DNA of 64,000 nt from Rhizobium sp. WYCCWR10014 (GCF_001657485.1 NZ_LXFU01000048.1:248001-312000); one strand, 5' to 3'; counted from the first letter of the stretch, positions 45,264 to 54,893 are shown. Numbers and translations: made by a program. The notes: a model not told the origin generated them from the sequence alone.

Positions 45264-46211
45264 ATGGCAAAGTACAGAAACGGTTTGCCGCAGCTCAAAA
45301 GCGGCACCTTCATTAGCGATGGCGGCATGGAAACGACGATGATCTTCCAGGAAGGGATCGAGCTTCCGCATTTCGCCGCCTTCATATTGCTGGCTTCCGA
45401 AGAGGGGCGGCAGCGCTTGCGGAATTACTATCGCCGTTATCTCGATATCGCCCGGCGGCACGGCACGGGCTTCGTGCTCGACACCGCCACATGGCGGGCC
45501 AATCCGGACTGGGGGCAGAAGCTCGGCTATAGCAGCGAAGCCCTGAAGGCGGTCAACGCGGAGGCCGTCGACCTGCTCGTCGGCTTACGCAGCGCCTATG
45601 AGCGGCCGGAGCAGCCGATCGTCATCAGCGGCGCGATCGGCCCGCGCGGCGACGGCTACAAGGCAGGCTTCATGGATGCGGTCGAAGCGGAAGACTACCA
45701 CGCCTTTCAGATCGGGACTTTTGCCGGCACGGAAGCCGACATGGTGAGCGCCTTCACGCTGACCAATATCGACGAGGCGATCGGCGTGGCGCGGGCGGCA
45801 CAGTCGCTCGGCATGCCCTCGGCCATCTCCTTCACGCTGGAGACGGATGGCCGGCTGGTGACGGGCCGCAGCATTCAGGACGCGATCGAGACGACGGATG
45901 CGGCGACCGGCGGAGCGCCGGCCTATTACATGATCAATTGCGCCCATCCGACGCATTTCGAAACAGCGCTCGATCCTGGAAGTGCCTGGGTGAAACGCAT
46001 TTCCGGCATCCGCGCCAATGCCTCGACCATGAGCCATGAGCAGTTGGACAATAGCGAAACGCTGGATGCGGGCGATCCCAAAGATCTCGGACGCCGCTAC
46101 CGCAAGCTCATCGACCGCATGCCTGCCGTGCGCGTGCTTGGCGGCTGCTGCGGCACCGACCACCGCCATGTCGCGGCGATCTGCGAGGCATGCCTGCCGC
46201 AGGCGGCATGA
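45264..46211 (+). CDS. homocysteine S-methyltransferase family protein
   Basis: A 315-residue zinc-dependent methyltransferase (Met synthase N-terminal/betaine-homocysteine type). DGGMETTMIFQEGIELPHFAAF is the N-terminal signature. The zinc cysteines are in INCAHP and GGCCGTD. It would move a methyl group from S-methylmethionine, betaine or a related donor to homocysteine or another thiol. ATG 45264 is used; AGGCTTC upstream is a weak RBS. It is divergent from the TetR gene. Confidence 0.88.
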   Translation: MAKYRNGLPQLKSGTFISDGGMETTMIFQEGIELPHFAAFILLASEEGRQRLRNYYRRYLDIARRHGTGFVLDTATWRANPDWGQKLGYSSEALKAVNAEAVDLLVGLRSAYERPEQPIVISGAIGPRGDGYKAGFMDAVEAEDYHAFQIGTFAGTEADMVSAFTLTNIDEAIGVARAAQSLGMPSAISFTLETDGRLVTGRSIQDAIETTDAATGGAPAYYMINCAHPTHFETALDPGSAWVKRISGIRANASTMSHEQLDNSETLDAGDPKDLGRRYRKLIDRMPAVRVLGGCCGTDHRHVAAICEACLPQAA

Positions 46212-46232
46212 CGACCTGAGAGGGAGGAGAGA

Positions 46233-46463
46233 ATGACGATTGAGGGCATGATGATGCGTGAGAGCCGCTGGCACGATCTGTGGCTTTTTATCACCGTACG
46301 GCAGAGGCGCACCGAGCCTGAGGCCGCCGTGGAGGTGGCGCTGCAAGATAGCGATCTCGCCTTCGGGGGCTTGCCCGGCCCGATGACCTACGGGCTCGAG
46401 GCGGAGCGGCGGGAGGGCCGGCCCTTGCGACGCAGGCGGCTACGGGAGCCTGCCGGCTTCTGA
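46233..46463 (+). CDS. small hypothetical protein downstream of the methyltransferase
   Basis: A 76-residue, Arg/Glu-rich frame starting ATG 46233 after a very strong GAGGGAGGAGAGA. It has no recognisable motif and no membrane segment. It is 21 bp after the methyltransferase stop, so translation in the same operon is plausible, but composition alone does not prove coding. Confidence 0.35.
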   Translation: MTIEGMMMRESRWHDLWLFITVRQRRTEPEAAVEVALQDSDLAFGGLPGPMTYGLEAERREGRPLRRRRLREPAGF

Positions 46464-46480
46464 CGAAAGGAAAGGCGGCG

Positions 46481-47932
46481 TCAGCCTTTGGCGACGGCGC
46501 CTTTCTGTTTGGCCTTGTAGCCGGTGATCTCCTCGCCGGCAGTCGGCGAGAAGCGCAGGTTCCAGAAGGTCGCGGTTATCGAGATGATCGTGACGACGAT
46601 GAAGGCGGCCGAGAAATCGCCAAGGGCCGGCGTTTCGGCACCATTGAAGGCCATGGAGCCGTGCAGCGCCAAGGCGCCGATGCAGATGCCGAGCGACAGC
46701 ATCAACTGCTGGAAGGTGGTGTAGAAGCTGGTGGCCGAGCTCATCCGCTCCTTGCTGATCTCGTCATAGGCAATGGTGTTATAGGCCGTGAACTGGAACG
46801 ACAGGAAGAAGGCGCTGAGCACCAGGACGACGAAGATCAGCGGCATCGGCCAGTCCGGCCGGAAGGCGGCACAAAGACCATAGCCGATCGTCCCGAGGAT
46901 ACCGTTGAGGATGAGGCTCCTGCGGAAGCCCAGCCGGCGGAAGACAAACTTCGCCATCGGCTTCATGGCGAGAGCGCCAAGCGCGGTCGCGATGATGATC
47001 TGGCCGGCCGCGGCGGCAGACAGGCCGAAGCCGATCTGGAAGAGCAGCGGCAGCAGGAAGGGCTGCGCTCCTTGCGTGATGCGCGTCAGCGAACCGGCAA
47101 TGACCGACGTGCCGAAGCTCGGCACCTTCATCAGCGAGAAATCCATGATCGGCGACGGGTGCTTGCGGGCATGTCTGAGATAGGCGATGCCGAAGAGCAG
47201 GCCAAGCGCGATCAGGAAGATCGAAAACGCACCCTCGCCCTCATGGCTCGACATTTCGAAGCCGAAGAGCAGCGAGCCGAGCGAGATGCCCGAGAGGATG
47301 AAGCCGATCGTATCGAACGGACCGCTTGCCTTTCCCTTCACCTCGTCGATGTAGATCGAGACGAAGATCATACCGATGATGCCGATCGGCACGTTGATAT
47401 AAAAGATCCAGCGCCAGTCGAGATAGGTGACGATGAAGCCGCCGAGCGGCGGGCCGACGATCGGGCCGATCAGCGCCGGCACGAGCAGCCAGGACATGGC
47501 GCTGACCATATCCTTGCGGTCGACGCTGCGCATCAGCACCAGGCGCCCGACCGGCATCATCATCGCGCCGCCGATGCCCTGCAGCAGCCGCGCCAGCACC
47601 AGGAAGGACAGCGTCGGCGCGAGCGCGCAGAGGATGGAGCCGACGACGAAGACGGCGATGGCCGAGCGGAAAACGGTGCGGGAGCCGAAACTGTCGGCCA
47701 TCCGGCCGCTCGCGGGAATGAAGATCGCAAGGCTCAGGAGATAGGAGGTCAGGGCGATCGACATGGCCGGGGCGCTGACACCGAAATCGCGCGCCATGGT
47801 CGGCAGCGCGGTTGCAAGCACGGTCGCATCGATGTTTTCCATCAGCATCGCACTCGCGACAATCATCGCGATCACCCGGAAATTGGGCGTGGCGCGCCGA
47901 ACCATCGGCGCCTGGTAAATCTGATCCGACAT
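46481..47932 (-). CDS. MFS multidrug exporter (DHA2/EmrB type)
   Basis: A 483-residue transporter with 14 predicted helices. MLMENIDATVLATALPTMARDFGVS is the DHA2 motif D1, RLLQGIGGAMMMPVGRLVLMRS is motif C-like/A, and GPIVGPPLGGFIVTYLDWRWIFYINVPIG is the antiporter motif. It probably exports hydrophobic compounds using the proton gradient. No EmrA-type adaptor is adjacent. Start MSDQIYQAPMVRRATPN. Confidence 0.9.
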   Translation of the reverse strand: MSDQIYQAPMVRRATPNFRVIAMIVASAMLMENIDATVLATALPTMARDFGVSAPAMSIALTSYLLSLAIFIPASGRMADSFGSRTVFRSAIAVFVVGSILCALAPTLSFLVLARLLQGIGGAMMMPVGRLVLMRSVDRKDMVSAMSWLLVPALIGPIVGPPLGGFIVTYLDWRWIFYINVPIGIIGMIFVSIYIDEVKGKASGPFDTIGFILSGISLGSLLFGFEMSSHEGEGAFSIFLIALGLLFGIAYLRHARKHPSPIMDFSLMKVPSFGTSVIAGSLTRITQGAQPFLLPLLFQIGFGLSAAAAGQIIIATALGALAMKPMAKFVFRRLGFRRSLILNGILGTIGYGLCAAFRPDWPMPLIFVVLVLSAFFLSFQFTAYNTIAYDEISKERMSSATSFYTTFQQLMLSLGICIGALALHGSMAFNGAETPALGDFSAAFIVVTIISITATFWNLRFSPTAGEEITGYKAKQKGAVAKG

Positions 47933-48181
47933 CGTCCGGGATCACTCGCGGTGGCGCGGCGGAGCACACAAGGCAGCAAGGCCGCGGGGGATGACATGGC
48001 GCAAAGCCAAGGGGAGACGATTTGCTATACGCCTGCGATCATGGCGGCGCTATGTCGTTTATGGCAAAGCTGCTTTGACGAGAGGTAAAGGCAGATCACG
48101 ATTCCTTGCATGGGTCTGTTCTTCGTGAAGGTCTTCATCGCCCGGCTTGCGCGGCATGCATCCTAGCCCTACCTATGAACC

Positions 48182-49684
48182 ATGACCTCCGCCCTGCAGA
48201 AAAACCGGCCCGGTGCGGCCTTTCCGTTCGACAACAGCTATGTCGGCTTGCCCCCACACTTCTTTGCGGCGCAAGCGCCGACTGCGGTGGCGGAGCCTTG
48301 GCTGATCAAGCTCAACGAGGCGCTTGCCGCCGAGCTTGGGCTCGACGTCGAGGCCCTCCGCCGCGACGGTGCGGCGATCTTTTCCGGCAATCTCGTTCCC
48401 GAAGGGGCCGAGCCGCTGGCGATGGCCTATGCCGGGCATCAGTTCGGCGGCTTCTCGCCGCAGCTCGGTGATGGTCGGGCGATCCTGCTCGGCGAAGTGG
48501 TCGATCGCAGCGGCAAGCGCTACGACATCCAGCTGAAGGGCGCCGGACCGACGCCTTTTTCGCGCCGCGGCGATGGGCGGGCGGCAATCGGGCCGGTGCT
48601 CAGGGAATATATCATCAGCGAGGCGATGTTTGCGCTCGGCATTCCCGCCACGCGGGCGCTGGCGGCGGTGACGACAGGCGAGCCGGTCTATCGCGAAGAG
48701 GTGCTGCCGGGCGCGGTCTTCACCCGCGTCGCGGCCAGCCATATCCGCGTCGGCACGTTCCAGTACTTCGCGGCCAGGGGTGATACCGACGGCGTGCGGG
48801 CTCTGGCCGATTATGTGATCGACCGGCACTATCCCGCATTGAAAGAGGCCGAGAACCCGTATCTCGCGCTCTTCGAAGCGGTCTCCGAGCGCCAGGCGGC
48901 GCTGATTGCCCGCTGGCTGCATGTCGGCTTCATCCATGGCGTGATGAATACGGACAATATGACCGTCTCCGGCGAGACGATCGATTTCGGCCCCTGTGCC
49001 TTCATGGATACCTATGATCCGGCGACCGTCTTTTCGTCGATCGACCAGCATGGGCGTTACGCCTATGCCAACCAGCCCGGCATCGGCCAATGGAACCTCG
49101 CAAGGCTCGGCGAAACGCTGCTGCCGCTGATCGACGCCGAGCCCGACAGCGCGGTCGACAAGGCCAATGCGGTGATCAAGAGCTACGGCGAACGGTTCCA
49201 GGCGCATTGGCTGGCCGGCATGCGCGATAAGATCGGCGTTGCCGGCGAAGAGGACGGCGATCTCGAGCTGGTGCAGGCGCTGCTGTCGCTGATGCAGGCG
49301 CAGGGCGCCGATTTCACCCTGACCTTTCGGCGGCTGTCGGACCTTGCCGGCGATGATGCCGCAGAGCCTGAATTTGCCACAAGTTTCCGCGAGCCGGACG
49401 CCTGCGGCGCGTGGCTCACGCAGTGGCGAGAGCGGCTCTCACGCGATCCGCAGACGGCCACCGAGCGCGCCATTGCCATGCGCAGCGTCAATCCGGCCTT
49501 CATTCCACGCAATCACCGGGTCGAACAGGCGATCGAGGCCGCCGTCGAGAACGGCGATTTCTCGCTGTTCGAGGCGCTGCTGAGCGTGCTTTCGAAACCC
49601 TATGAGGACCAGCCGGGCTTTGCCGCCTATAGGGAACCGCCGAAGCCCAGCGAACGGGTGCTTGCGACCTTCTGCGGAACGTGA
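48182..49684 (+). CDS. selO: protein adenylyltransferase SelO
   Basis: A 500-residue pseudokinase-fold enzyme (YdiU/UPF0061) that transfers AMP to Ser/Thr/Tyr of target proteins during oxidative stress. Signatures are MAYAGHQFGGFSPQLGDGRAILLGE, IQLKGAGPTPFSRRGDGRAAIGPVLREYI and GVMNTDNMTVSGETIDFGPCAFMD (metal and catalytic Asp residues). The C-terminus ends FCGT, with the usual Cys in place of selenocysteine. An ABC exporter follows in the same direction. Confidence 0.93.
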   Translation: MTSALQKNRPGAAFPFDNSYVGLPPHFFAAQAPTAVAEPWLIKLNEALAAELGLDVEALRRDGAAIFSGNLVPEGAEPLAMAYAGHQFGGFSPQLGDGRAILLGEVVDRSGKRYDIQLKGAGPTPFSRRGDGRAAIGPVLREYIISEAMFALGIPATRALAAVTTGEPVYREEVLPGAVFTRVAASHIRVGTFQYFAARGDTDGVRALADYVIDRHYPALKEAENPYLALFEAVSERQAALIARWLHVGFIHGVMNTDNMTVSGETIDFGPCAFMDTYDPATVFSSIDQHGRYAYANQPGIGQWNLARLGETLLPLIDAEPDSAVDKANAVIKSYGERFQAHWLAGMRDKIGVAGEEDGDLELVQALLSLMQAQGADFTLTFRRLSDLAGDDAAEPEFATSFREPDACGAWLTQWRERLSRDPQTATERAIAMRSVNPAFIPRNHRVEQAIEAAVENGDFSLFEALLSVLSKPYEDQPGFAAYREPPKPSERVLATFCGT

Positions 49685-49838
49685 CAGGCGCCTTGATCGT
49701 TTGGGTGCGGCAGTTGCGCCACAACGATCCGCTTCCATCCGGCCTGCGACGAATAGGACTGTCCTTGCGGGATCGCCGCCGCTACAGCGTTCTTGACCAG
49801 GAGCGGCGCCTCCTTTCGTATTTCCCGTGGGGCCGTCC

Positions 49839-51569
49839 ATGCTGCTCAGATTCTTTCGCTACTACAGTCCCTACAAGCAATTGTTCTTTCTCGATTTCGG
49901 CTGCGCGGTCGTTGCCGGGCTGCTCGAACTCGGCTTTCCCATCGCCGTCAAGCTCTTCGTCGACACCCTGCTGCCGCAGCGGGACTGGTGGCTGATTGCG
50001 GCAACGGCCGGGCTGCTGCTCATCATCTACCTGTTCAACACGGCGCTGATGGCGGTGGTCAATTATTGGGGCCATGCGCTCGGAATCGGCATCGAGACCG
50101 ATATGCGCCGTCAGGCTTTCGACCATATCCAGAAGCTGTCCTTCCGCTATTTCGACAACAACAAGACCGGTCACCTGATCACCCATGTGACCAAGGATCT
50201 CGAAGAAGTCGGCGAAGTCGCCCATCATGGTCCCGAAGACCTGTTCATCGCGATCATGACCTTCATCGGCGCCTTCGTGCTGATGTTTACCGTGCACTGG
50301 AAGCTGGCGCTGCTGACGACCGCCATCGTGCCGTTCATGACCTGGCTGGTCAGCCGCTACGGCGCCAAGATGACGCTCAGTTGGCGCGACCTGTTCCGGC
50401 AGGTCGGCGAGTTCAATACACGTGTGCACGAGAGCGTCGGCGGCATCCGCGTCGTCAAGGCTTTCGCCAACGAGGATCATGAACGGGATCTGTTCGCCCG
50501 CAACAACGAGGGCTACAGGGCAACCAAACTCAACGCCTATGCCTATATGACCGCCAGCATCACGCTCAGCTATTTCAGCACGCGCTTCGTGCAGCTGGTG
50601 GTGATGATATCGGGAACCTGGTTCGTGATATCGGGCGAACTCAGCTATGGCGGCTTCGTCGGCTTCCTGCTGCTGGTCAATGTGTTCTTCCGGCCGATCG
50701 ACAAGATCACCTCGGTGCTGGAAAGCTATCCGAAGGGCATCGCCGGCTTCAAGCGCTTCACGCAGCTGATCGACACCGCCCCTGATATCGCCGACCGGGT
50801 AAACGCGATCAGCGTCGATCACCTTGCCGGCAACATCGTCTACCGGAATGTGAGCTTCGGCTATACCGGCGACGGCAAGGTGCTCGACGGGCTCGACCTT
50901 TCGATCGCGGCCGGCGAGACGATCGCCTTCGTCGGCCCGTCCGGCGCCGGCAAGACGACGATCTGCTCGCTGCTGCCGCGCTTTTACGAGGTGGATTCCG
51001 GCTCGATCCTGATCGACGGCATCGACATCCGCGACATGACGCAGAAATCGCTGCGTTCGCAGATCGGCATCGTCGCCCAGGACGTCTTCCTGTTCGGCGG
51101 CACCATCCGCGACAATATCGCCTATGGCCGGCTCGGCGCCGACGACGCGGCGATTATCGACGCATTGCGGCGCGCCGCGCTCGACGAATACGTGCTGTCG
51201 CTGCCGAACGGGCTCGATACCGTCGTCGGCGAACGCGGCGTCAAGCTTTCCGGCGGGCAGAAGCAGCGCCTGGCGATCGCCCGCATCTTCCTGAAAAACC
51301 CGCCGATCCTCATTCTCGACGAAGCCACCTCAGCGCTTGATTCGGCGACCGAATATGCCATCCAGCAGTCGCTGTCGGCACTGTCCAAGGGACGCACCAC
51401 GCTGGTCGTCGCCCATCGGCTCGCCACCATCCGCAATGCCGACCGCATCGTCGTGGTGGGAACGTCAGGCATCGTCGAACAGGGCACGCACAGCCAACTG
51501 CTGGCGCACGAAGGCGGCTACGCCAGGCTGCATCAAGCCCAATTCGGCGGATTCGGACCGACTGCATAA
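49839..51569 (+). CDS. ABC exporter (fused membrane and ATPase domains)
   Basis: A 576-residue half-transporter that works as a homodimer. Six membrane helices occupy residues 15-300, with the coupling region FRYFDNNKTGHLITHVTKDLEEVGE. The ATPase domain has Walker A GPSGAGKTT, Q-loop VAQDVFLFGGTIRDNI, signature LSGGQKQRLAIARIF, Walker B ILILDEATSALD and H-loop VAHRLATIRNADRI. It resembles MsbA/multidrug exporters; the substrate is unknown. ATG 49839 is preferred to GTG 49827. The stop codon lies in a 20-bp-arm hairpin. Confidence 0.92.
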   Translation: MLLRFFRYYSPYKQLFFLDFGCAVVAGLLELGFPIAVKLFVDTLLPQRDWWLIAATAGLLLIIYLFNTALMAVVNYWGHALGIGIETDMRRQAFDHIQKLSFRYFDNNKTGHLITHVTKDLEEVGEVAHHGPEDLFIAIMTFIGAFVLMFTVHWKLALLTTAIVPFMTWLVSRYGAKMTLSWRDLFRQVGEFNTRVHESVGGIRVVKAFANEDHERDLFARNNEGYRATKLNAYAYMTASITLSYFSTRFVQLVVMISGTWFVISGELSYGGFVGFLLLVNVFFRPIDKITSVLESYPKGIAGFKRFTQLIDTAPDIADRVNAISVDHLAGNIVYRNVSFGYTGDGKVLDGLDLSIAAGETIAFVGPSGAGKTTICSLLPRFYEVDSGSILIDGIDIRDMTQKSLRSQIGIVAQDVFLFGGTIRDNIAYGRLGADDAAIIDALRRAALDEYVLSLPNGLDTVVGERGVKLSGGQKQRLAIARIFLKNPPILILDEATSALDSATEYAIQQSLSALSKGRTTLVVAHRLATIRNADRIVVVGTSGIVEQGTHSQLLAHEGGYARLHQAQFGGFGPTA

Positions 51570-51661
51570 TTCCTCAAATCGATTCCGATTTGAGGAATTA
51601 TGCAGCATTCAAAGTGTTACAGCGTCCTTTTGCGCGTCTTAAAAGACGCGCGGCGCTGTAG
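51562..51661. repeat. dispersed repeat, family C, with a 20-bp perfect hairpin
   Basis: Perfect 20-bp arms (51562-51581 and 51586-51605; CTGCATAATTCC...GGAATTATGCAG) surround ATTC. Then TGTTACAGCGTCC...GGCGCTGTA forms a second stem around TGCGCGTCTTAAAAGACGCGCG. The left arm contains the ABC exporter stop codon (TAA 51567-51569). A shorter copy is at 32187. Confidence 0.85.
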
Positions 51662-51775
51662 CTGGCCTGCGGCAATTGTGGCCGTTGAAAGGCATCTCCT
51701 TCGCGCTATCTGCCTGATCGGCGGGGCTTTTCCGCCGATCCTTCACCCCGGCTAACCTCAGCGGGAGACAGCCTT

Positions 51776-54115
51776 ATGGCGATCATCGTAACCTCCATCT
51801 TCTTCATCATCATCGGGCTCACTCTCGGCGGCGGCGGGCTCTGGCTCGTCACGCTCGGCGGCAGCGTCTTCTATCTATTCGCCGGGCTGATGTTTCTGAT
51901 TACCGCCGGGCTGCTGTTGATGCGCAAGGCGGTGGCGCTCTGGGTCTATGCAGTGCTGGTCGTCGCGGCACTTGCCTGGGCGATCTGGGAGGTCGGCTTC
52001 GACTGGTGGCAGCTTGGGCCGCGCGGCGGCATGATCATCCTGCTCGGGCTCTGGCTGCTGACGCCGTGGATCCGGCGGCCGCTCGGCCTGCGCAGCCCGA
52101 CGGGCATCACCTACGCCGCAAACCCCTGGCCGCTCGCCGTACCTGTCATTCTCGCCATCCTCGTCGCTCTCTATTCGATGACGACTGACCCGCATGATCT
52201 CGCCGGCGAGCTGCCTAAGGATACGGTCGCCGCCAATCCCGCCTTCGGCGGCAGCGTGCCGGATGGCGAATGGCATCAATACGGCCGCACGCCCTTCGGC
52301 CAGCGCTATTCGCCGCTCGACCAGATCACCGCCGAGAACGTCTCCACCCTCAAGGAAGCCTGGCGATACCAGACCGGCGACGTCAAGCGGCCGGACGATG
52401 TCGGCGAGACGACCTATCAGGTGACGCCGCTCAAGGTGAAGGACACGCTCTATCTCTGCACGCCGCATAACTGGGCGATCGCGCTCGACGCCAAGACCGG
52501 CAAGGAGAAATGGAAATACGACGCCAACTCCGGCATGAACCCCGACCGGCAGCATCAGACCTGCCGTGGCATCACCTATTATGCCGATCCTGCCGTTGCC
52601 GCCGGCCAGCCCTGCGCCGAGCGCGTCTACCTGCCGACATCAGACGCCCGGCTGATTGCGCTCGATGCGGCGGACGGGAAAGTCTGCACCAGCTTTGCCG
52701 ACCAGGGCGTGCTGCATTTGGAAACCGGCATGCGCTACAATCCGGCCGGCTATTATTATTCCACTTCGCCGCCGGTCGCGGTGGCGGGCAAGATCATCGT
52801 CGGCGGGGCGGTGAACGACAATTATTCGACGGAGGAGCAATCCGGCGTCATCCGCGCTTTCGACATCAACACCGGCGCGCTGGTTTGGAACTGGGATTCC
52901 GGCAATCCCGACGCGACGACGCCGATCACCGCCGGCCAGACCTATACGACCAACTCGCCGAACAGTTGGTCGGTCTTCAGCGTCGACGAGGCGCTCGGCA
53001 TGGTCTACATCCCGCTCGGCAACCAGGTGCCCGACCAGATCGGCATCAACCGCAGCGACAATGTCGAGAAATTCTCCTCCTCGATCGTCGCGCTCGATAT
53101 CGCCACCGGCCAGCTACGCTGGGTGCGCCAGACGGTGCACCACGATCTCTGGGACATGGACGTGCCGGCCCAGCCGGCGCTGATCGACTTGACCAAGCAG
53201 GATGGAACCGTGGTTCCGGCCCTGGTCGGCCCGACCAAGCAGGGCGATATCTATGTGCTCGACCGGCGCAGCGGCGAGCCGATCATCCCGATCAAGGAAA
53301 TCCCGGCGCCTGACGGAGCGGTTTCGGGCGATCATACCTCGCCGACGCAGCCGATCTCGGACCTCACCTTCTCGCCCGAGCCGCTCCAGGAAAAGGACAT
53401 GTGGGGCGTGTCGCTGTTCGATCAGATGGCCTGCCGTATCGACTTCCACCGCTACCACTATGAGGGCCGTTATACGCCGCCTTCGCTTAAAGGGACGATC
53501 GTCTATCCCGGCAATTTCGGCACCTTCAACTGGGGTTCGGTGGCGGTGGATCCGGAGCGGCAGATCATGTTCGGCATGCCGACCTATCTCGCCTTCACCT
53601 CGCGCCTGGTGCCGGCCGCCGATATTCCGCCGAGAGGCCAGGACGAGAAGGGCAGCGAACAGGGGCTCAACCGCAATGACGGCGCGCCCTACGGCGTCTT
53701 CATGGGTCCCTTCCTCGGGCTGCTCAAAATCCCCTGCCAGGCGCCGCCATGGGGCTATGTCGCCGGCGTCGATCTGCGCACCGGCAAGATCGCCTATATG
53801 CACAAGAACGGCACCGTGCACGACATGACGCCATTGCCCCTGCCCTTCAAGGTGGGCGTGCCCGGCATCGGCGGGCCGATGCTGACCAAGGGCGGCGTCG
53901 CCTTCCTGGGCGCCGCGGTCGACAACTACCTGCGCGCCTATGACGTGACGAGTGGGCGCGAGCTTTGGCAGGGACGGCTTCCTGCCGGCGGCCAGGCGAC
54001 GCCGATGACCTATATGGCGGATGATAACAAACAATATGTCGTCATGGTCGCCGGCGGCCACGGCTCGGTCGGCACCAAGCCCGGCGATTATGTGATCGCC
54101 TATACGTTGCCGTGA
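51776..54115 (+). CDS. gcd: membrane-bound PQQ-dependent glucose dehydrogenase
   Basis: A 779-residue quinoprotein that oxidises glucose to gluconate in the periplasm and reduces ubiquinone. Five N-terminal membrane helices (residues 5-140, e.g. WLVTLGGSVFYLFAGLMFLI) anchor an eight-bladed PQQ propeller. Characteristic text includes HQYGRTPFGQRYSPLDQIT, the tryptophan-docking blades (ALDAKTGKEKWKYD, LGMVYIPLGNQVPDQIG) and VHHDLWDMDVPAQPAL. No pqq biosynthesis genes are in the window. In rhizobia this enzyme underlies mineral phosphate solubilisation when PQQ is available. Confidence 0.94.
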   Translation: MAIIVTSIFFIIIGLTLGGGGLWLVTLGGSVFYLFAGLMFLITAGLLLMRKAVALWVYAVLVVAALAWAIWEVGFDWWQLGPRGGMIILLGLWLLTPWIRRPLGLRSPTGITYAANPWPLAVPVILAILVALYSMTTDPHDLAGELPKDTVAANPAFGGSVPDGEWHQYGRTPFGQRYSPLDQITAENVSTLKEAWRYQTGDVKRPDDVGETTYQVTPLKVKDTLYLCTPHNWAIALDAKTGKEKWKYDANSGMNPDRQHQTCRGITYYADPAVAAGQPCAERVYLPTSDARLIALDAADGKVCTSFADQGVLHLETGMRYNPAGYYYSTSPPVAVAGKIIVGGAVNDNYSTEEQSGVIRAFDINTGALVWNWDSGNPDATTPITAGQTYTTNSPNSWSVFSVDEALGMVYIPLGNQVPDQIGINRSDNVEKFSSSIVALDIATGQLRWVRQTVHHDLWDMDVPAQPALIDLTKQDGTVVPALVGPTKQGDIYVLDRRSGEPIIPIKEIPAPDGAVSGDHTSPTQPISDLTFSPEPLQEKDMWGVSLFDQMACRIDFHRYHYEGRYTPPSLKGTIVYPGNFGTFNWGSVAVDPERQIMFGMPTYLAFTSRLVPAADIPPRGQDEKGSEQGLNRNDGAPYGVFMGPFLGLLKIPCQAPPWGYVAGVDLRTGKIAYMHKNGTVHDMTPLPLPFKVGVPGIGGPMLTKGGVAFLGAAVDNYLRAYDVTSGRELWQGRLPAGGQATPMTYMADDNKQYVVMVAGGHGSVGTKPGDYVIAYTLP

Positions 54116-54158
54116 CGCGAAACTTCCCGCAAGCTCTGCGCAGGTTTACCGCTTCATT

Positions 54159-54186
54159 CTCTCCCCGGTTTTCGGGGAGAGTTTTT
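54159..54186 (+). terminator. intrinsic terminator of gcd that also masks the next RBS
   Basis: CTCTCCCC (54159-54166), loop GGTTTTC, GGGGAGAG (54174-54181), then five T. The right arm is also the ribosome binding site of the gene starting at 54187. Confidence 0.8.
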
Positions 54187-54651
54187 ATGGAAATCTCTAG
54201 CAATATTCGCAATTATTACGGCATCGGCGGTCTTTTCGATCAGTCGGCCAAATCCAAGAATCAGCAGACGACGGACTTCACCAAAACGACGCCCAATGCC
54301 GCGCCCGGTCTCGAACCCAGCAGCACGCCGCCTTCGATCGCCAATACGATCTGGGCGCTGCAAAGCAGCGAAGGCCCTTATATCAACCCGCCATCCGACG
54401 AAGAAGTGGCGGCGAGTGCTGCGCATGATTCCCTGGTCAATGAATTCTCCAAATGGGGCAACATGACGCCGGCGGAATATATCCGGGCCCGCTACCTCGA
54501 GCAGCACGATCTGACCGAGGCCGATCTGGCCGCCATGCCGGCCGACCAGCGCGCCGCAATTGAGAAGGAAATCGCCGAGCAGATCAAGCGCGAGATGGCC
54601 GGCATCGAGGATGACGGCACCGAGACGGCGGAAGAGGTTCCGGCTGCTTGA
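54187..54651 (+). CDS. hydrophilic hypothetical protein
   Basis: A 154-residue soluble protein with an unstructured, Gln/Thr/Pro-rich N-terminal half (SKNQQTTDFTKTTPNAAPG) and a helical C-terminal half (HDSLVNEFSKWGNMTPAEYIRARYLEQHDLTEADLAAMP and EIAEQIKREMAG). ATG 54187 follows GGGGAGAG and TTTTT. I do not recognise a named family; the C-terminal part resembles rhizobial proteins with no known role. Expression must come through or beyond the terminator hairpin that contains its RBS. Confidence 0.6.
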   Translation: MEISSNIRNYYGIGGLFDQSAKSKNQQTTDFTKTTPNAAPGLEPSSTPPSIANTIWALQSSEGPYINPPSDEEVAASAAHDSLVNEFSKWGNMTPAEYIRARYLEQHDLTEADLAAMPADQRAAIEKEIAEQIKREMAGIEDDGTETAEEVPAA

Positions 54652-54685
54652 GCGGGAGCATTTCGAATTGCCCGCCTTTGAGAAG

Positions 54686-54841
54686 ACCCCTCCCCAACCC
54701 CTCCCCACAAGGGGGAGGGGCTGCCGTGTGGCGCCCGTTGCATTTCATTCCTGACGATGCAGCGTGTGGCAGCGTATTTTGGTGGCAGGATCTCGCCTCA
54801 GGTTAGTCCCTCCCCCTTGTGGGGAGGGGTTGGAGAGGGGT
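54686..54841. repeat. MITE-like element, family D (34-bp inverted repeats)
   Basis: A 34-bp arm at 54686-54719 (ACCCCTCCCCAACCCCTCCC... AGGG) and its reverse complement at 54808-54841 match at 33 of 34 positions. Each arm is itself near-palindromic around CACAAGGG. The 88-bp interior has no coding potential. Arms are related in base pattern to the 43683 element but longer. Confidence 0.85.
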
Positions 54842-54893
54842 ATTCCGACGCGAACCGGACAGCTGTCGATGATGCCCTTCGCATTTTCATGAT

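Noticed and set aside
46661-48088. 475-codon plus-strand frame
   Set aside because: Antisense to the MFS exporter and of shadow composition (RHRPVRPEGG-type).
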